A program made the translations under genes and the position numbers. Shown one piece after another: positions 32,551 to 42,694 of a stretch of DNA of 64,000 nucleotides (position 1 is its first letter; each line of letters opens with the position of its first letter). Location: NCBI GenBank assembly GCA_937863385.1, contig CALMBW010000004.1:44070-108069 (forward strand), written 5' to 3'. The notes below the pieces were generated by a model, which saw only the letters and a list, made by a program, of their open reading frames with translations, did no database searches and was not told where the DNA came from. The stretch is from an uncultured Actinomycetes bacterium. GTDB taxonomy: Bacteria; Actinomycetota; CADDZG01; WHSQ01.

Positions 32551-33731
32551 TGCGTGTCATCCTTTTCACCGGTAAAGGAGGGGTCGGAAAGACCACGGTC
32601 GCCGCCGCGACCGCGACCCGCCTTGCCGCTGCAGGACGCAAGACCCTCATCATGTCGACCGATCCGGCGCATTCGTTGGCGGATTCGTTGGATACGGAGC
32701 TGGGACCGGACCCGGCCGAGGTCGCGGCCAATCTGTGGGCAGAACAGATCGATCCGCAACAGCGCCTCGAGGAGAACTGGCGTGAGATCCAAGAGCACAT
32801 GATCTCGGTCCTCAACTGGGCCGGCCTGGCTGAGGTGGAGTCCGAAGAATTGTCGGTGATCCCCGGACTCGACGAACTGTTCTCGTTAGCCGACGTCAAG
32901 AGACACCACGATCACGACCCCTACGAGGTTCTGGTGGTCGACTGCGCCCCGACGGGGGAGACGCTGCGGTTGTTGTCGCTGCCCGACATCATCCAGTGGT
33001 ACATGGAGAAGATCTTCCCGGTCGAGCGTCGCGTGATGTCGGCTCTGCGTCCTGTAGCGCGCAGGCTAACGTCGCTTCCTCTCCCTGAGGCGAACGTCTA
33101 CAGCGCTGTGCAGCGCTTCTACAACCGGCTCGACGGGGTCCGGAAGATCCTCACGGACCCCGCGATCACTTCCGTTCGTCTGGTGGTCAATCCCGAGCGG
33201 ATGGTGATAGCCGAGGCCCAACGAACCTTCACCTATCTGAACCTTTTCGGCTACCGCGTCGATGCCATCGTCGCGAATCGTTTGTTGCCCGACGAGGTCA
33301 CGGATCCATACTTCCTGAGATGGAAACAGCTCCAGACCGAGCATCTGACCACGATCAACGAGAGCTTCTCCCCGGTGCCGATCCTCACCTCACGGCTGAG
33401 GGACCGTGAGATGGTGGGCACGGATTTGCTCGCCGAGCTCGGGGACGAGGTCTACTCGGGCCTCGACCCTGCGGGGGTTCTCTTCACCGACGATCCGATG
33501 ACGATCGTGCGTCGTGACGATGGCAGCTACCTGCTGGGCCTCAAGCTGCCCTTCACCGACAGGTCTGATCTGGACCTGTCTACCAAGGCAGATGAGCTGT
33601 TCGTGAAGGTGGGGCCGTACCGCCGCACGATCATTTTGCCGAAGGCCTTGCTGGCGCGGTCCATATCCGCTGCCTCGATGAAGGGTGAGAGACTAGAGAT
33701 CATCTTCGAACGGAAAGCGGGAAATGAGTAG
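32550..33731 (+). CDS. ArsA/Get3-family ATPase with C-terminal HSP20-like domain
   Basis: 393 residues, one ATPase domain (not the tandem ArsA). Seen: deviant Walker A FTGKGGVGKTTVAAATA (residues 6-22), STDPAHSLADSLD (switch I), DCAPTGETLRLLSLPD (switch II region) and, from about 310, the alpha-crystallin-like tail (LKLPFTDRSDLDLSTKADEL). Bacterial single-domain members are mostly uncharacterised; Get3 relatives target tail-anchored proteins and arsenite pumps use ArsA. No arsB or arsR is near, so an arsenic role is unlikely. Overlaps the next gene by 8 nt. Confidence 0.9.
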   Translation: MRVILFTGKGGVGKTTVAAATATRLAAAGRKTLIMSTDPAHSLADSLDTELGPDPAEVAANLWAEQIDPQQRLEENWREIQEHMISVLNWAGLAEVESEELSVIPGLDELFSLADVKRHHDHDPYEVLVVDCAPTGETLRLLSLPDIIQWYMEKIFPVERRVMSALRPVARRLTSLPLPEANVYSAVQRFYNRLDGVRKILTDPAITSVRLVVNPERMVIAEAQRTFTYLNLFGYRVDAIVANRLLPDEVTDPYFLRWKQLQTEHLTTINESFSPVPILTSRLRDREMVGTDLLAELGDEVYSGLDPAGVLFTDDPMTIVRRDDGSYLLGLKLPFTDRSDLDLSTKADELFVKVGPYRRTIILPKALLARSISAASMKGERLEIIFERKAGNE

Positions 33732-34011
33732 CAGCGAGGAAGCGAGAGCGCCCCGATACAGCGACCTGTTCGCCGACCGGCACGAGCACACGCCCGACTG
33801 TGCCTATTGCCCGATCTGCGCCACTATCGCTGTCGTGCGTAACACCAAACCTGAGGTTCTCGAGCATCTTGCTACCGCAGCGCGCGAGCTGATCTCGGCA
33901 GCAGCCCTCCTTCTGGAGGAAGCCGGTGAAGTCATCGGGAACGAGACCGCCAAGCGGACCACGGGGGACGACGATGACTCCGGGAAGGTTCGCCGTATCG
34001 ACATCTCCTGA
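33724..34011 (+). CDS. Small CxxCxxC protein between ArsA and glucokinase (95 aa)
   Basis: Contains DCAYCPICATIAVVRNTKPEV (Cys at C-x2-C-x2-C), a helix-forming middle (HLATAARELISAAALLLEEA) and an acidic tail. The arrangement matches small proteins regularly found between ArsA-like and ROK glucokinase genes in Actinomycetota. ATG 33724 overlaps the ArsA stop by 8 nt; the glucokinase ATG follows 2 nt after its TGA. Metal or cluster binding is suggested by the Cys triplet. No function known to me. Confidence 0.82.
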   Translation: MSSSEEARAPRYSDLFADRHEHTPDCAYCPICATIAVVRNTKPEVLEHLATAARELISAAALLLEEAGEVIGNETAKRTTGDDDDSGKVRRIDIS

Positions 34012-34012
34012 C

Positions 34013-34960
34013 ATGACCCTGGCTGCTATCGGGGTAGACATCGGAGGTTCCGCCGCTAAAGGCGGAGTCGTCGACTCATCGGGTGCCATCGTGCATCGTG
34101 TCGAGATCGCTACGGACCCCTCGGCCGCGACCAAGACGGTGATAGCGGTGGTCGAGGAATCGGTGGAGTGGGCCCGGGAACAACACATCGAGTTGATGGG
34201 TGTGGGCATCGGCGCGGCGGGTTTCATCGATGCCGACACCGGTTCGATCGTTCAGTCGCCGAACGTCACCTATGACGATCCCAACATCGCGGCAGCCGTG
34301 CGCAGCCGCATCGATCTCCAAGTGATGGTCGACAATGACGCCAACGCCGCGGCTTGGGGCGAACGTTGCTTCGGCGCAGCGCGGGGTGTGGACCATCTCG
34401 CCATGGTGACGCTGGGAACGGGCGTAGGCAGTGGATTCGTCGTCGCCGGCCGCTTGATCCGAGGCGCTCACGGAGCGGCCGCCGAGCTTGGCCACATGGT
34501 GGTCGACCCCTCTGGACCGAGATGCCCTTGTGGGTTGCGTGGGTGTCTGGAGCAGTTCGCGTCGGGGAGTGCCATCGCAGCCCGGGCGAAGGAGGCGATG
34601 GTTGAAGCTCCTGAGAGCTCGATCGTAGACCTTGCTGAGACGCCTGATGAGATCACGGCCCTCGATGTTGCACGCGCAGCCAAGGAGTACGACGAGACGG
34701 CCCGGGCAGTGCTTCGTCGAGCGGGACGGATGTTGGGGATAGGGCTGGCAAACGTCGTGAATCTTTTCGATCCCGAAGTGATCGTCCTGGCCGGAAGTGT
34801 TTCGGGGGCCGGCGAGTCCTACCTTGGGCCCGCTAGAGATCAGTTGAATCAGATGCTGATGGCGCAGCGTCGCCGTCCGGTGCGACTCGATGTCTCCGTG
34901 TTGGGTAAGGATGCCGGGTTACTCGGTGCTGCAGCTCTCGTTCTGGAGGCAGGTTCATGA
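34013..34960 (+). CDS. ROK family glucokinase
   Basis: 315 residues. Seen: phosphate loop GVDIGGSAAKGGVVD (residues 7-21), VDNDANAAAWGE with catalytic Asp, LGTGVGSG, and the ROK zinc motif GHMVVDPSGPRCPCGLRGCLE (CPCGLRGC), all intact. It phosphorylates glucose or a related hexose to feed glycolysis. The frame opens upstream but ATG 34013 is at the family N terminus. It overlaps the DUF1232 gene by 4 nt. Actinobacterial glucokinase of this type is also involved in carbon catabolite control in Streptomyces. Confidence 0.93.
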   Translation: MTLAAIGVDIGGSAAKGGVVDSSGAIVHRVEIATDPSAATKTVIAVVEESVEWAREQHIELMGVGIGAAGFIDADTGSIVQSPNVTYDDPNIAAAVRSRIDLQVMVDNDANAAAWGERCFGAARGVDHLAMVTLGTGVGSGFVVAGRLIRGAHGAAAELGHMVVDPSGPRCPCGLRGCLEQFASGSAIAARAKEAMVEAPESSIVDLAETPDEITALDVARAAKEYDETARAVLRRAGRMLGIGLANVVNLFDPEVIVLAGSVSGAGESYLGPARDQLNQMLMAQRRRPVRLDVSVLGKDAGLLGAAALVLEAGS

Positions 34961-35403
34961 CTAGCAACAACGGCAACAATGATGGCAACAGCGATATCCA
35001 AGGCGATACCAAGGAAAGCTCGATCGAACCGGCTAACAAAGCCGAACGCGAAGTAAAGCTGCGTAGCTACGCGCTGCTCGCTCCACGCTTGGTGAAGCTC
35101 GTATGGAAACTGGCGCGCGACCCGCGTGTGCCAGCTCGTACCAAAGCGATCCTGGTGATCGTCACCGGGTATCTGGCATCCCCGATCGACCTCATCCCTG
35201 ACTTCCTTGTTGGGTTCGGGTACGCGGACGACCTGCTGGTTGCTGCATTCGCTCTCGATCAGATCTTGAATCGAGTGCCCGAGGAGATCGTGCGCGAGCA
35301 CTGGGAGGGCGACGAAGACGTCCTTCACGTGATCCGAGAGGTTCTCGACATCGCCAGCGGATTCGTACCGGCGTCTATCAAGAAGCGACTCGGAGGCCGG
35401 TGA
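34957..35403 (+). CDS. DUF1232 (YkvA-like) membrane-associated protein
   Basis: 148 residues. A polar Asn/Asp-rich N terminus of about 35 residues precedes a DUF1232 domain with the hallmark GYLASPIDLIPDFLVGFGYA and the DDLLVAAFAL stretch. The segment is hydrophobic enough for two short helices. ATG 34957 overlaps the glucokinase stop by 4 nt and its stop overlaps the next GTG by 4 nt. Function of the family is unknown. Confidence 0.88.
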   Translation: MTSNNGNNDGNSDIQGDTKESSIEPANKAEREVKLRSYALLAPRLVKLVWKLARDPRVPARTKAILVIVTGYLASPIDLIPDFLVGFGYADDLLVAAFALDQILNRVPEEIVREHWEGDEDVLHVIREVLDIASGFVPASIKKRLGGR

Positions 35404-36185
35404 GCGGAGCCGGGGGTGTATTAGCTCTCTTCCTGATCGAGTGGACCGCCGGATGGGCTGGGGCGGCCGCTTGGACACAGAACTGGAAGGCCGTCACGCG
35501 GGGACATTTCCGTATCACCGCCTGGATAGTCGCTGCTCTCGCCGTCCTCGCCGCTATGGCGGACAACTCAGCGGTCGAGAGTGGTTCTGGTTTGCGGACG
35601 GGCGCTGTGATGATGATGGCGGTTGCCGGCATCGTCTATCTCGTTTGTCAGTATGTCTCATCCGACCTGGCAGGGGTGGTGTCGGGCTCTGCTGTCGCTC
35701 TTGCAGGTGGTGCGGTTCTTGTCATGAGCGGAGATCTGATCGACGGATGGGAGCCGGTGGTTGCCGCGATCGCGCTCTTGAGCGGAGCAGTGTTCTTCGG
35801 CGCGGTGACGAACGGGATGATGCTCGGTCACTGGTACCTGAACCAACCCGGGCTGAAGCCCTGGGCACTCGCGCGCTTGACCCAACTAGCCATGGCAGGG
35901 GTCGTCGCGTCGGGCATCGTCGGCATCATCTCGGCCCCGAAGTTGATGGATGCGACAACCCGCGGGGCCGTGCTTGGACTCCCCGGGTTCGGCGAGGACT
36001 TCGGTTTCTATTTCTTCTTCGTGTGGGCAGTCCTTCTGACATTCAGCGCCGCGGTCATATGGATGGCCAGACGCTGCGTGAACATCCGCTCGATCCAGTC
36101 GGCCACCGGCCTCTACTACGTGGCGATATTGACCGCGGGCGTGTCGGAGTTCTTGCTCCGGTATCTGATGGTCAATGCCGCATGA
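35400..36185 (+). CDS. Polytopic membrane protein with GHWYL motif
   Basis: 261 residues, about eight hydrophobic helices. Marked motif: NGMMLGHWYLNQPGLKP in the loop after helix 5, with conserved His and Trp, and a Trp/Thr-rich N terminus (IEWTAGWAGAAAWTQNW). The GHWYL signature recurs in uncharacterised bacterial membrane proteins, sometimes near metal or redox genes. GTG 35400 makes a GTGA overlap with the DUF1232 stop, and the next ATG overlaps its own stop. A function cannot be assigned. Confidence 0.75.
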   Translation: MSGAGGVLALFLIEWTAGWAGAAAWTQNWKAVTRGHFRITAWIVAALAVLAAMADNSAVESGSGLRTGAVMMMAVAGIVYLVCQYVSSDLAGVVSGSAVALAGGAVLVMSGDLIDGWEPVVAAIALLSGAVFFGAVTNGMMLGHWYLNQPGLKPWALARLTQLAMAGVVASGIVGIISAPKLMDATTRGAVLGLPGFGEDFGFYFFFVWAVLLTFSAAVIWMARRCVNIRSIQSATGLYYVAILTAGVSEFLLRYLMVNAA

Positions 36186-37060
36186 AGATCGGTATCACGC
36201 TGGCGCAGTTCACCGATGACCGTAGCCGGTTCGACAACAGCGTTCGCATGGCCGAGCAGGCCGGCTTCGATTCGATCTGGTTGTTCGATCACCTGTGGCC
36301 GCTGAGCGGGGGGAAGCAACGGCCGATCCTCGAGTCATGGACTGCGCTTGCGTATCTCGCCACCACCACCAACGACATCGGGATCGGGACACTCGTTACC
36401 CGTTCGTCGCTTCGGCATCCCGCGGTGCTTGCCAAGATGGCGGCCAACGTCGCCGAGATCGCCCCCGGGCGGTTGACGGTTGCCATCGGTAGTGGTGATG
36501 AGGCCAGTCGCAGCGAGAACGAAGCTTTCGGTTTGCCATACCACGCCGATGAGGACCGCATCGATCAGCTGCGTGCGTGCGTGGAGTGCGTCGTTCGCTG
36601 CTTGCACGAAAAGGAGGTGACGATGGATGACGATTTCGTCACCTTGGAGTCGCTAGAGACGAGTCCACGTCCACAGTCACCTCCACCGGTCTGGGTGGCG
36701 GGACGCTCGGATGATGCCATCGAGATCGCCGGGACGTTGGCGGACGGCTGGAACGGGTGGGGGGGCGACGTTGCTAGGTTCGCCCAGGACGCGAGCACGG
36801 TTCTCGGGTTCGCTGAGGACCGTCCGGTAGAGGTCACCTGGGGAGGGCTGATCTCTTTGGAAGGACCCGATCCGAAGCGGCCGGGCGACGGGGGTGGCGC
36901 GCTGACCGGGTCTCCCGCGGGGATCGCCGAGGCCTTGGCCGGGTTCGCCGAGGCCGGAGCCACCCATCTGATCGTCACCCCCTCGGGCCGGTGGGAGGAT
37001 GCCGTTGAGGCTCTGGGGGCCGAGATCGTGCCGTCTTTGAGGGCTGCGTTCGGTAGTTGA
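36182..37060 (+). CDS. LLM-class (luciferase-like, probably F420-dependent) oxidoreductase
   Basis: 292 residues, a TIM-barrel bacterial-luciferase-like enzyme. Seen: GITLAQF at the first strand, [33 protein letters not shown] and [18 protein letters not shown]. Actinobacterial members often use coenzyme F420, but the cofactor cannot be proved from sequence. ATG 36182 overlaps the membrane gene stop by 4 nt. Last gene of the run; its stop is 3 bp before a copper operator. Confidence 0.88.
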   Translation: MKIGITLAQFTDDRSRFDNSVRMAEQAGFDSIWLFDHLWPLSGGKQRPILESWTALAYLATTTNDIGIGTLVTRSSLRHPAVLAKMAANVAEIAPGRLTVAIGSGDEASRSENEAFGLPYHADEDRIDQLRACVECVVRCLHEKEVTMDDDFVTLESLETSPRPQSPPPVWVAGRSDDAIEIAGTLADGWNGWGGDVARFAQDASTVLGFAEDRPVEVTWGGLISLEGPDPKRPGDGGGALTGSPAGIAEALAGFAEAGATHLIVTPSGRWEDAVEALGAEIVPSLRAAFGS

Positions 37061-37083
37061 GGAATACCCCCCCGGGGTATAGA
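37057..37083 (+). promoter_or_regulatory. CsoR-like copper operator over the copA promoter
   Basis: ATACCCC (37064-37070), 3-bp spacer and GGGGTAT (37074-37080) form the inverted repeat typical of CsoR sites on copper ATPase genes. TTGAGG (37057-37062) and TATAGA (37078-37083) are possible -35 and -10 hexamers with a short 15-bp spacer, so repressor binding would cover the promoter. Transcription would start a few bases before ATG 37096. Confidence 0.65.
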
Positions 37084-37095
37084 GTTGCCTGCGAT

Positions 37096-39336
37096 ATGGA
37101 CACCAGAGAGAGACACCACGCCGCTTCTTTAGAAACCCTCACCTTCGAGGTCGAGGGGATGACCTGCGCCAGTTGCGCACGGCGGGTGGAGAAGGTGCTG
37201 GCGGGGCAAGAGGGCGTATCTGAGGCCGGCGTCAATCTTGCGGTCGAGAAGGCCACGGTACGCGGGGACGATCTTTCTCCCGAGAAACTCATGCGAGCGG
37301 TCGAGTCGATCGGCTACAAGCTCGTGCCGCACGACGCGCTCGGGAGCAAGGCCGCGCACGACATGGACGCCCACACGGGCCACGACCATGGCATCGAGGT
37401 TGGCAAGGAGGAGCAACGCACACGTGCAGCACTGATCGACTTCACCGTGGCCGCTGTTTTCACCGTTCCTTTGTTCATCCTGGCGATGTTCGGGCCGATG
37501 CACGAGATGTGGAGTCGTTGGCTCCAGCTGGGTTTGGCCTTACCTGTGCAGTTCTGGGCGGGCCGGCGATTCCTGGTGAGCGCATCACGTCAAGCCAAAC
37601 ATCGCGCCGCGAACATGGACACCCTCGTCGCGTTAGGAACCATGGCCGCGTTCACCTACAGCACTTACGTCCTGCTCTTCGTCGACCACCTCGAGCTGTA
37701 CTTCGAAACGGCTGCGGTGATCATCACCTTCTTGCTCCTCGGCAAGTACTTCGAGCACCTGAGTAAGTCACGCGCTTCCATGGCCATAAAGAAACTCATG
37801 GAGCTAGGGGCCAAGAGGGCAACGGTGATCCGAGATGGTAAAGAGATCACCGTTGACCTCGAAGATGTCGTTGTCGGAGATGTACTTCGCGTCCGCCCCG
37901 GAGAGAAGATCCCAACGGATGGAGTCGTTCTAGAAGGCGCATCTTCGGTCGATGAATCGATGCTGACCGGGGAACCGGTTCCGGTGGATAAGACGACGGG
38001 TTCGAAGGTGTTTGGGGCGACCATGAATGTCGAGGGGGCCTTGCTCATGCGCGCGACGGAGATCGGCGCGGACACGGCCCTCGCGCAGATAGCGAAGATG
38101 GTGGAGGAGGCACAGACTCACAAAGCCCCGATCGAGCACCTTGCCGACAGGATCTCTGCGATCTTCGTTCCCGTTGTCATCGCTGTCGCCGCAGCGACGG
38201 GGATCGGATGGTTGGTGACGGGGCACAGCTTCGCCGATGCGGTTATCGCGACCGTCGCGGTGCTGATCATCGCTTGCCCGTGCGCGATGGGGCTCGCAAC
38301 GCCCGCCGCGGTCATGGCCGGTACCGGTAGAGGCGCACAGATGGGGATCTTGATCAAAGGCGGCGAGGTTCTCGAGCGTGCGGGTTCATTGAGCGCCGTC
38401 GTGTTCGACAAGACGGGAACCCTCACCAAGGGTGAGATGTCACTGACCGACGTTGTGCCCGACGCGAACAAGGGTGGCCCCACTCGAGAGGACCTATTGC
38501 GCTTGTCCGCTTCGGTCGAGGACCTTTCCGAGCATCCCATCGCGAAGGCGATCGTTGCCGGTGCCCGGGGCGAGGGTATCGAGCCCGTAGCAGCAGAAGG
38601 GTTCGTTTCTAGCACCGGTGTCGGCGTGCAAGCCACCGTGGATGACCGTGCCATTCGGGTCGGGCGGCGGGGGTTCCTTTCGGACCTGGTGGCATGCGCA
38701 GAGACCGCTGAAACAGCAGAGCGTCTGCAGTCACAGGGCAAGACGGTGCTGTGGGTGGGCGATGCCGATCGCGTTCTGGGCGTTCTCGCGGTAGCCGACA
38801 CGGTGAAAGAAGATGCCGCCGCCGCCGTCCAAAGACTGCACTCTTTGGGGTTGAGGACCATGATGATCACGGGTGACAACAAGGCAACCGCGCAGGCGAT
38901 CGCCGATTCGGTGGGTATCGATGACGTTCTGGCAGAGGTCATGCCAGAGGACAAGGTGACGCAGATCCGCGCACTTCAAACCGAAGGCCACAAAGTTGCG
39001 ATGATCGGCGACGGGATCAACGATGCACCGGCGCTTGCTCAAGCCGACCTAGGGATCGCCATCGGCACGGGTACCGATGTGGCGATCGAGGCGGCAGATG
39101 TCACGCTGATGGGTGGCGAACCGATGCTCGCTGCTCGTGCCATAGAGCTGTCGCGCAGGACCCTGCGAACCATCAAGCAGAACCTGTTCTGGGCCTTTGC
39201 CTACAACGTTGCAGCCATCCCCCTTGCCGTACTGGGGTTGCTCGACCCGATGATCGCTGCCGCGGCGATGGCTTTCTCCTCGGTGAGTGTGGTCGGTAAT
39301 GCACTGCGCCTACGGCGGTTCGGACGTATCGCCTAA
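37096..39336 (+). CDS. copA: Copper-translocating P1B-type ATPase
   Basis: 746 residues. One N-terminal heavy-metal domain with MTCASC (Cys24, Cys27), then a His-rich stretch (DAHTGHDHG, about residues 92-100), P-type core with TGEPVPVDK, the membrane CPC (Cys394-Cys396), phosphorylation site DKTGT (Asp438), the [10 protein letters not shown] motif and [17 protein letters not shown] plus this C-terminal MxxSS pattern indicates Cu(I) export. ATG 37096 lies after the operator; an earlier frame start at 37057 would place the operator inside the gene. No copZ or csoR is adjacent. Confidence 0.95.
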   Translation: MDTRERHHAASLETLTFEVEGMTCASCARRVEKVLAGQEGVSEAGVNLAVEKATVRGDDLSPEKLMRAVESIGYKLVPHDALGSKAAHDMDAHTGHDHGIEVGKEEQRTRAALIDFTVAAVFTVPLFILAMFGPMHEMWSRWLQLGLALPVQFWAGRRFLVSASRQAKHRAANMDTLVALGTMAAFTYSTYVLLFVDHLELYFETAAVIITFLLLGKYFEHLSKSRASMAIKKLMELGAKRATVIRDGKEITVDLEDVVVGDVLRVRPGEKIPTDGVVLEGASSVDESMLTGEPVPVDKTTGSKVFGATMNVEGALLMRATEIGADTALAQIAKMVEEAQTHKAPIEHLADRISAIFVPVVIAVAAATGIGWLVTGHSFADAVIATVAVLIIACPCAMGLATPAAVMAGTGRGAQMGILIKGGEVLERAGSLSAVVFDKTGTLTKGEMSLTDVVPDANKGGPTREDLLRLSASVEDLSEHPIAKAIVAGARGEGIEPVAAEGFVSSTGVGVQATVDDRAIRVGRRGFLSDLVACAETAETAERLQSQGKTVLWVGDADRVLGVLAVADTVKEDAAAAVQRLHSLGLRTMMITGDNKATAQAIADSVGIDDVLAEVMPEDKVTQIRALQTEGHKVAMIGDGINDAPALAQADLGIAIGTGTDVAIEAADVTLMGGEPMLAARAIELSRRTLRTIKQNLFWAFAYNVAAIPLAVLGLLDPMIAAAAMAFSSVSVVGNALRLRRFGRIA

Positions 39337-39369
39337 ATCCGCCACCGGGGTTGTGGCATCCTGACCGCC

Positions 39370-40236
39370 ATGACCCGGCTGATGTACCTAGATGCTTCGA
39401 GCCTTGCCTACCGAGCGTTCTTCTCGGTCCCCAAGACCATCAAGGATGACTCCGGGCAACCTGTCAACGCGGTGCGCGGTTTCATGGACATGGCGGCTCG
39501 GCTCAAGACCGACCACGACCCCGACCAGCTCGTCGCCGTCTTCGACAACGATTGGCGTCCGGCATTCAGGGTCCAGGCTTATCCGGGCTACAAGGCCGAA
39601 CGTCCGGATGAACCCGAGGACCTGACACCTCAGTTCGACATGCTCGCCCGAGTGCTCGATCTGGCAGGAATCGCCCGGGCCGGAGCCGACGGATTCGAAG
39701 CAGATGACGTGATCGCTACCTACGCGGTCGCCGTCCAGGGTGAGGATCGCGCCATGGTGGTCACTGGTGACCGCGATCTCTTGTGCCTGGTGCGCGATCC
39801 GTTTGTCGAGCTCCTGTTCCCGGTCAAAGGGGTCACGGAACTCAAGCGGTTCGATGAAGCCGCGGTCCAAGATGCCTATGGGGTCCCGGCATCTCTCTAC
39901 AGCGAATTCGCGACGCTGCGTGGGGACAGCTCAGATGGCCTGCCGGGCGTCAAAGGTGTGGGACCCAAGACCGCATGCAAGCTGCTGGCCGATCACGGCT
40001 CGATCGCGGGCATCTACGAGCACCTCGAAGAACTGACGCCGCGGGTCAAGAAAGCTTTCGAGGAGGCGCGGTCCTACATAGATTCGATGAGATCGGTAGT
40101 GCCCCCACGGACCGATTGCAGCATCGAAGCCACCCCAGGAGGGCAACCGGATATTTCCGAACTCAAGGCGTTCGCCGCCGCACACAATCTGGACGGTCCC
40201 GTCACCCGATTGCTGGCCGCGCTGGGAGCCGGATGA
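39370..40236 (+). CDS. 5'-3' exonuclease (Pol I N-terminal-domain-like)
   Basis: 288 residues. Flap-type nuclease without a polymerase domain. Seen: LMYLDASSLAYRAFF with the first Asp, AVFDND, GFEADDVIATYA, VTGDRDLLCLV, and the helix-hairpin-helix LRGDSSDGLPGVKGVGPKTA. It removes RNA primers or flaps in other organisms, and actinobacteria carry several such proteins. ATG overlaps nothing upstream; its stop overlaps the next ATG by 4 nt (40233-40236). Confidence 0.92.
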   Translation: MTRLMYLDASSLAYRAFFSVPKTIKDDSGQPVNAVRGFMDMAARLKTDHDPDQLVAVFDNDWRPAFRVQAYPGYKAERPDEPEDLTPQFDMLARVLDLAGIARAGADGFEADDVIATYAVAVQGEDRAMVVTGDRDLLCLVRDPFVELLFPVKGVTELKRFDEAAVQDAYGVPASLYSEFATLRGDSSDGLPGVKGVGPKTACKLLADHGSIAGIYEHLEELTPRVKKAFEEARSYIDSMRSVVPPRTDCSIEATPGGQPDISELKAFAAAHNLDGPVTRLLAALGAG

Positions 40237-40862
40237 CGACCATCTACCTGGTTCGACACGGCGCAACCGAATGGAACGACACCAAGAGGGCCCAAGGACA
40301 AGCCGACATCGAGTTGAACGAAGCCGGGTTCGCCCAAGCGCAGAGGGCGGCAGCCGACCTCTCTCACATCGAGTTGGTTGCCGTTTACTCCAGCGATCTG
40401 AAGCGCGCGGTCGAGACGGCGAGGGCCATCGCCGATGCACAGGGGCTAAAGGTGACGACCGACCGAGATCTGCGCGAGATCGATCAAGGCGAGTGGGAGG
40501 GGCTGACTGTTGAGGAGATCGCTCGCCGGTGGCCGGATCGATGGGGAGAGGCTCGTCACTACACCACGCGACCGGGCGGTGAGTCTCCCCAGCAGGTTCG
40601 AACCAGGGCGTTGGATGCGATCGCACGCATCGTGGAAGCTAACCCCGAGGGCAACGTAGTCGTCGTCAGTCACGGTGGGACGATCCGGTGGATCGCTGCC
40701 GAGGCACTTGGATACGACGATCGTCGGTCGGCCCGGATACGGGGGCTCGGCAACGGCCAGATGATCAGTATCGAGGCGACCCTAGACAACGGCCGGCTTC
40801 GCCTCGGTGACCTGACGCGACTGGACGGCGATTCGCCGGATCTAGACGACCCGAATGACTGA
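40233..40862 (+). CDS. Histidine phosphatase family protein (phosphoglycerate-mutase-like)
   Basis: 209 residues. Catalytic LVRHGATEWND (residues 6-16), YSSDLKRAVETA, LREIDQGEWEG and VVSHGGTIRWI complete the active site. Distinct from the cob-operon phosphatase at 5.3 kb, with which it shares the fold. Substrate unknown; family members include phosphoglycerate mutase and nucleotide or sugar phosphatases. ATG 40233 overlaps the exonuclease stop. The last 20 residues are acidic. Confidence 0.9.
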   Translation: MTTIYLVRHGATEWNDTKRAQGQADIELNEAGFAQAQRAAADLSHIELVAVYSSDLKRAVETARAIADAQGLKVTTDRDLREIDQGEWEGLTVEEIARRWPDRWGEARHYTTRPGGESPQQVRTRALDAIARIVEANPEGNVVVVSHGGTIRWIAAEALGYDDRRSARIRGLGNGQMISIEATLDNGRLRLGDLTRLDGDSPDLDDPND

Positions 40863-40914
40863 TCCCTAGTCTTTCCGTCCCGGACGGGTGAGGCCGCGCT
40901 GGTAGTTTGCTGCG

Positions 40915-42096
40915 ATGGAATTCAGGAGGATCGAACGTTTCCCGCCGTACGTCTTCTCGATCGTCAACGAGCTGAAGATGGCGGCGCGGCGCTCGGGTGA
41001 GGACATCGTCGATCTGGGGATGGGTAACCCCGATATCCCCACCCCAGAAGCGGTCGTCGAGAAGCTGAAGGAAGCTGTCGACAACCCGCGCAATCATCGC
41101 TATTCGGCCTCCAGAGGGATACCGAAACTCAGAGCGGCGGTCTCTAGCTTGTACGAGCGGGCCTGGGGCGTTGACATCGACCCAGAGACCGAGGCGGTTG
41201 CCGTGATCGGCGCGAAAGAAGGTCTCAGCCATCTCGCATGGGTGCTCTGCGAGCCTGGGGATTCCGTCTTGGTTCCTGAACCGACGTATCCGATCCATAC
41301 CTACGCCATGATCCTTGCCGGCGCGAACCTGACCTCGATCCCGATGACCCACGAGTCGGACTTCTTCGGCGACATGGTCAAGGCCTATGAACGCAGCGAA
41401 CCCAAGCCGCGTGTTGTGCTCTGCAGCTTCCCGCACAATCCCACGACGGCGATGGTCGACATCAACTTCTTCGAGCAACTGGTTGATTTCGCAAAGAGCC
41501 GTGGCGTGATGGTCATCCACGACCTTGCGTATGCAGATCTGGTTTTCGATGCCGAGCGCGCACCCAGTTTCCTGCAGGCGCGCGGGGCGAAAGATGTGGG
41601 GGTCGAGTTCTTTTCCATGTCAAAGAGCTACTCGATGCCGGGTTGGCGTTTGGCCTTCTGTGTGGGGAACCCCGAGATGGTCGGCGCACTCACGAAGCTG
41701 AAGAGCTACCTCGACTACGGCGTTTTCCAGCCGATACAGATCGCGGGGATCATCGCCTTGAACGAGTGCGGGGAAGTCCCCAAGCAGATCCGAGAGGTCT
41801 ACCGGTCGCGCCGTGATGCCTTATGTGAGGGACTGGACAGGATCGGATGGGAGATGCCCGTGCCCGAGGCCACCATGTTCGCCTGGGCACCGATCCCCGA
41901 GGAGTTCAAACACATGGGCAGCCTGGATTTCGCGAAGCATCTTGTCCATGAGGGCAAGGTTGCTGTCAGCCCGGGGATCGGCTTCGGCAACCAGGGTGAT
42001 GGCTTCGTCCGGTTCGCTCTGGTCGAGAACGAGCAGAGGATCAGGCAAGCGGTTCGAGGGATGCGCAGGGCGATCGAGATGGGTCCCCCGAAGTAG
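40915..42096 (+). CDS. alaC: Alanine-type PLP aminotransferase (AlaC-like)
   Basis: 393 residues, fold-type I transaminase. The N terminus [18 protein letters not shown] with KMAARR, followed by [13 protein letters not shown], closely resembles E. coli AlaC, and so do [31 protein letters not shown] and the PLP-lysine segment [12 protein letters not shown], plus SPGIGFG at the C terminus. It should interconvert pyruvate and glutamate with alanine and 2-oxoglutarate. Monocistronic; its stop is 4 bp from the convergent TetR gene. Assigned by motif memory, not alignment. Confidence 0.88.
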   Translation: MEFRRIERFPPYVFSIVNELKMAARRSGEDIVDLGMGNPDIPTPEAVVEKLKEAVDNPRNHRYSASRGIPKLRAAVSSLYERAWGVDIDPETEAVAVIGAKEGLSHLAWVLCEPGDSVLVPEPTYPIHTYAMILAGANLTSIPMTHESDFFGDMVKAYERSEPKPRVVLCSFPHNPTTAMVDINFFEQLVDFAKSRGVMVIHDLAYADLVFDAERAPSFLQARGAKDVGVEFFSMSKSYSMPGWRLAFCVGNPEMVGALTKLKSYLDYGVFQPIQIAGIIALNECGEVPKQIREVYRSRRDALCEGLDRIGWEMPVPEATMFAWAPIPEEFKHMGSLDFAKHLVHEGKVAVSPGIGFGNQGDGFVRFALVENEQRIRQAVRGMRRAIEMGPPK

Positions 42097-42100
42097 CTTC

Positions 42101-42694
42101 CTAGACCAATACACCTTTCAGGCAGAAGCTGACCGCCTCGTCCGCGAGCTGTGGCCGATCGGTTGAGGCGTGCCCGTTGTTGTCGAAGTACACCTCGACG
42201 AAATGGAAGATCGCGCCGAGTATCCCGTGTGCCATCAATTCCGGGTCCCCATGGCGGATCGCTCCCGAGGCCATCCCTTCTTTCAGGTGTGTGGCCGTAT
42301 CCGCGACCACGACTTCTTGGCCCTGGTGAAGGAAGTTCGAAAACTCCTCGTAGCGTGCGGCCGTCCGGATCACGGACAGATACCCGGGTTCACTTCTAAA
42401 GAAATCGATCGAAGCCCGGATACCCGCCTCTATCCGGCCGACCGGATCTTGCTCACCTTCCAGCGCCTGCTGCTGGGACCGTCGCAACTTCAGCAGAACG
42501 CTTCGGAGCAGTTCCATGAAAAGGGACTCTTTGGACTTGAAGTACCAGTAGAAGACGCCCTTGCCTACCCCGAGCTCGTCGCAGATGTCGCCAACAGTGG
42601 TGCCGTGGTAGCCCTGCTCGGAGAAGAGCCTGAATGAGGCCTCGACGATCTGCTCGCGCCGCTTCGAGCCCCTCTTGGTGAGCTTCTTCTCCAT
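42101..42694 (-). CDS. TetR family transcriptional regulator
   Basis: 197 residues. Helix-turn-helix: RREQIVEASFRLFSEQGYHG then TTVGDICDELGVGKGVFYWYFKSKESL, split across residues 9-56. The ligand domain (about 70-197) has no diagnostic motif. ATG 42694 is used; an upstream ATG at 42742 lengthens it by 16 residues without added support. It lies head to head with the cyclic-diphosphoglycerate-type gene (84 bp), its likely target along with itself. Confidence 0.9.
   Translation of the reverse strand: MEKKLTKRGSKRREQIVEASFRLFSEQGYHGTTVGDICDELGVGKGVFYWYFKSKESLFMELLRSVLLKLRRSQQQALEGEQDPVGRIEAGIRASIDFFRSEPGYLSVIRTAARYEEFSNFLHQGQEVVVADTATHLKEGMASGAIRHGDPELMAHGILGAIFHFVEVYFDNNGHASTDRPQLADEAVSFCLKGVLV

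Noticed and set aside
37057..37095. Upstream start for CopA at 37057
   Set aside because: Would place the CsoR-like operator and -10 box inside the coding region; conserved HMA domain begins well after ATG 37096.
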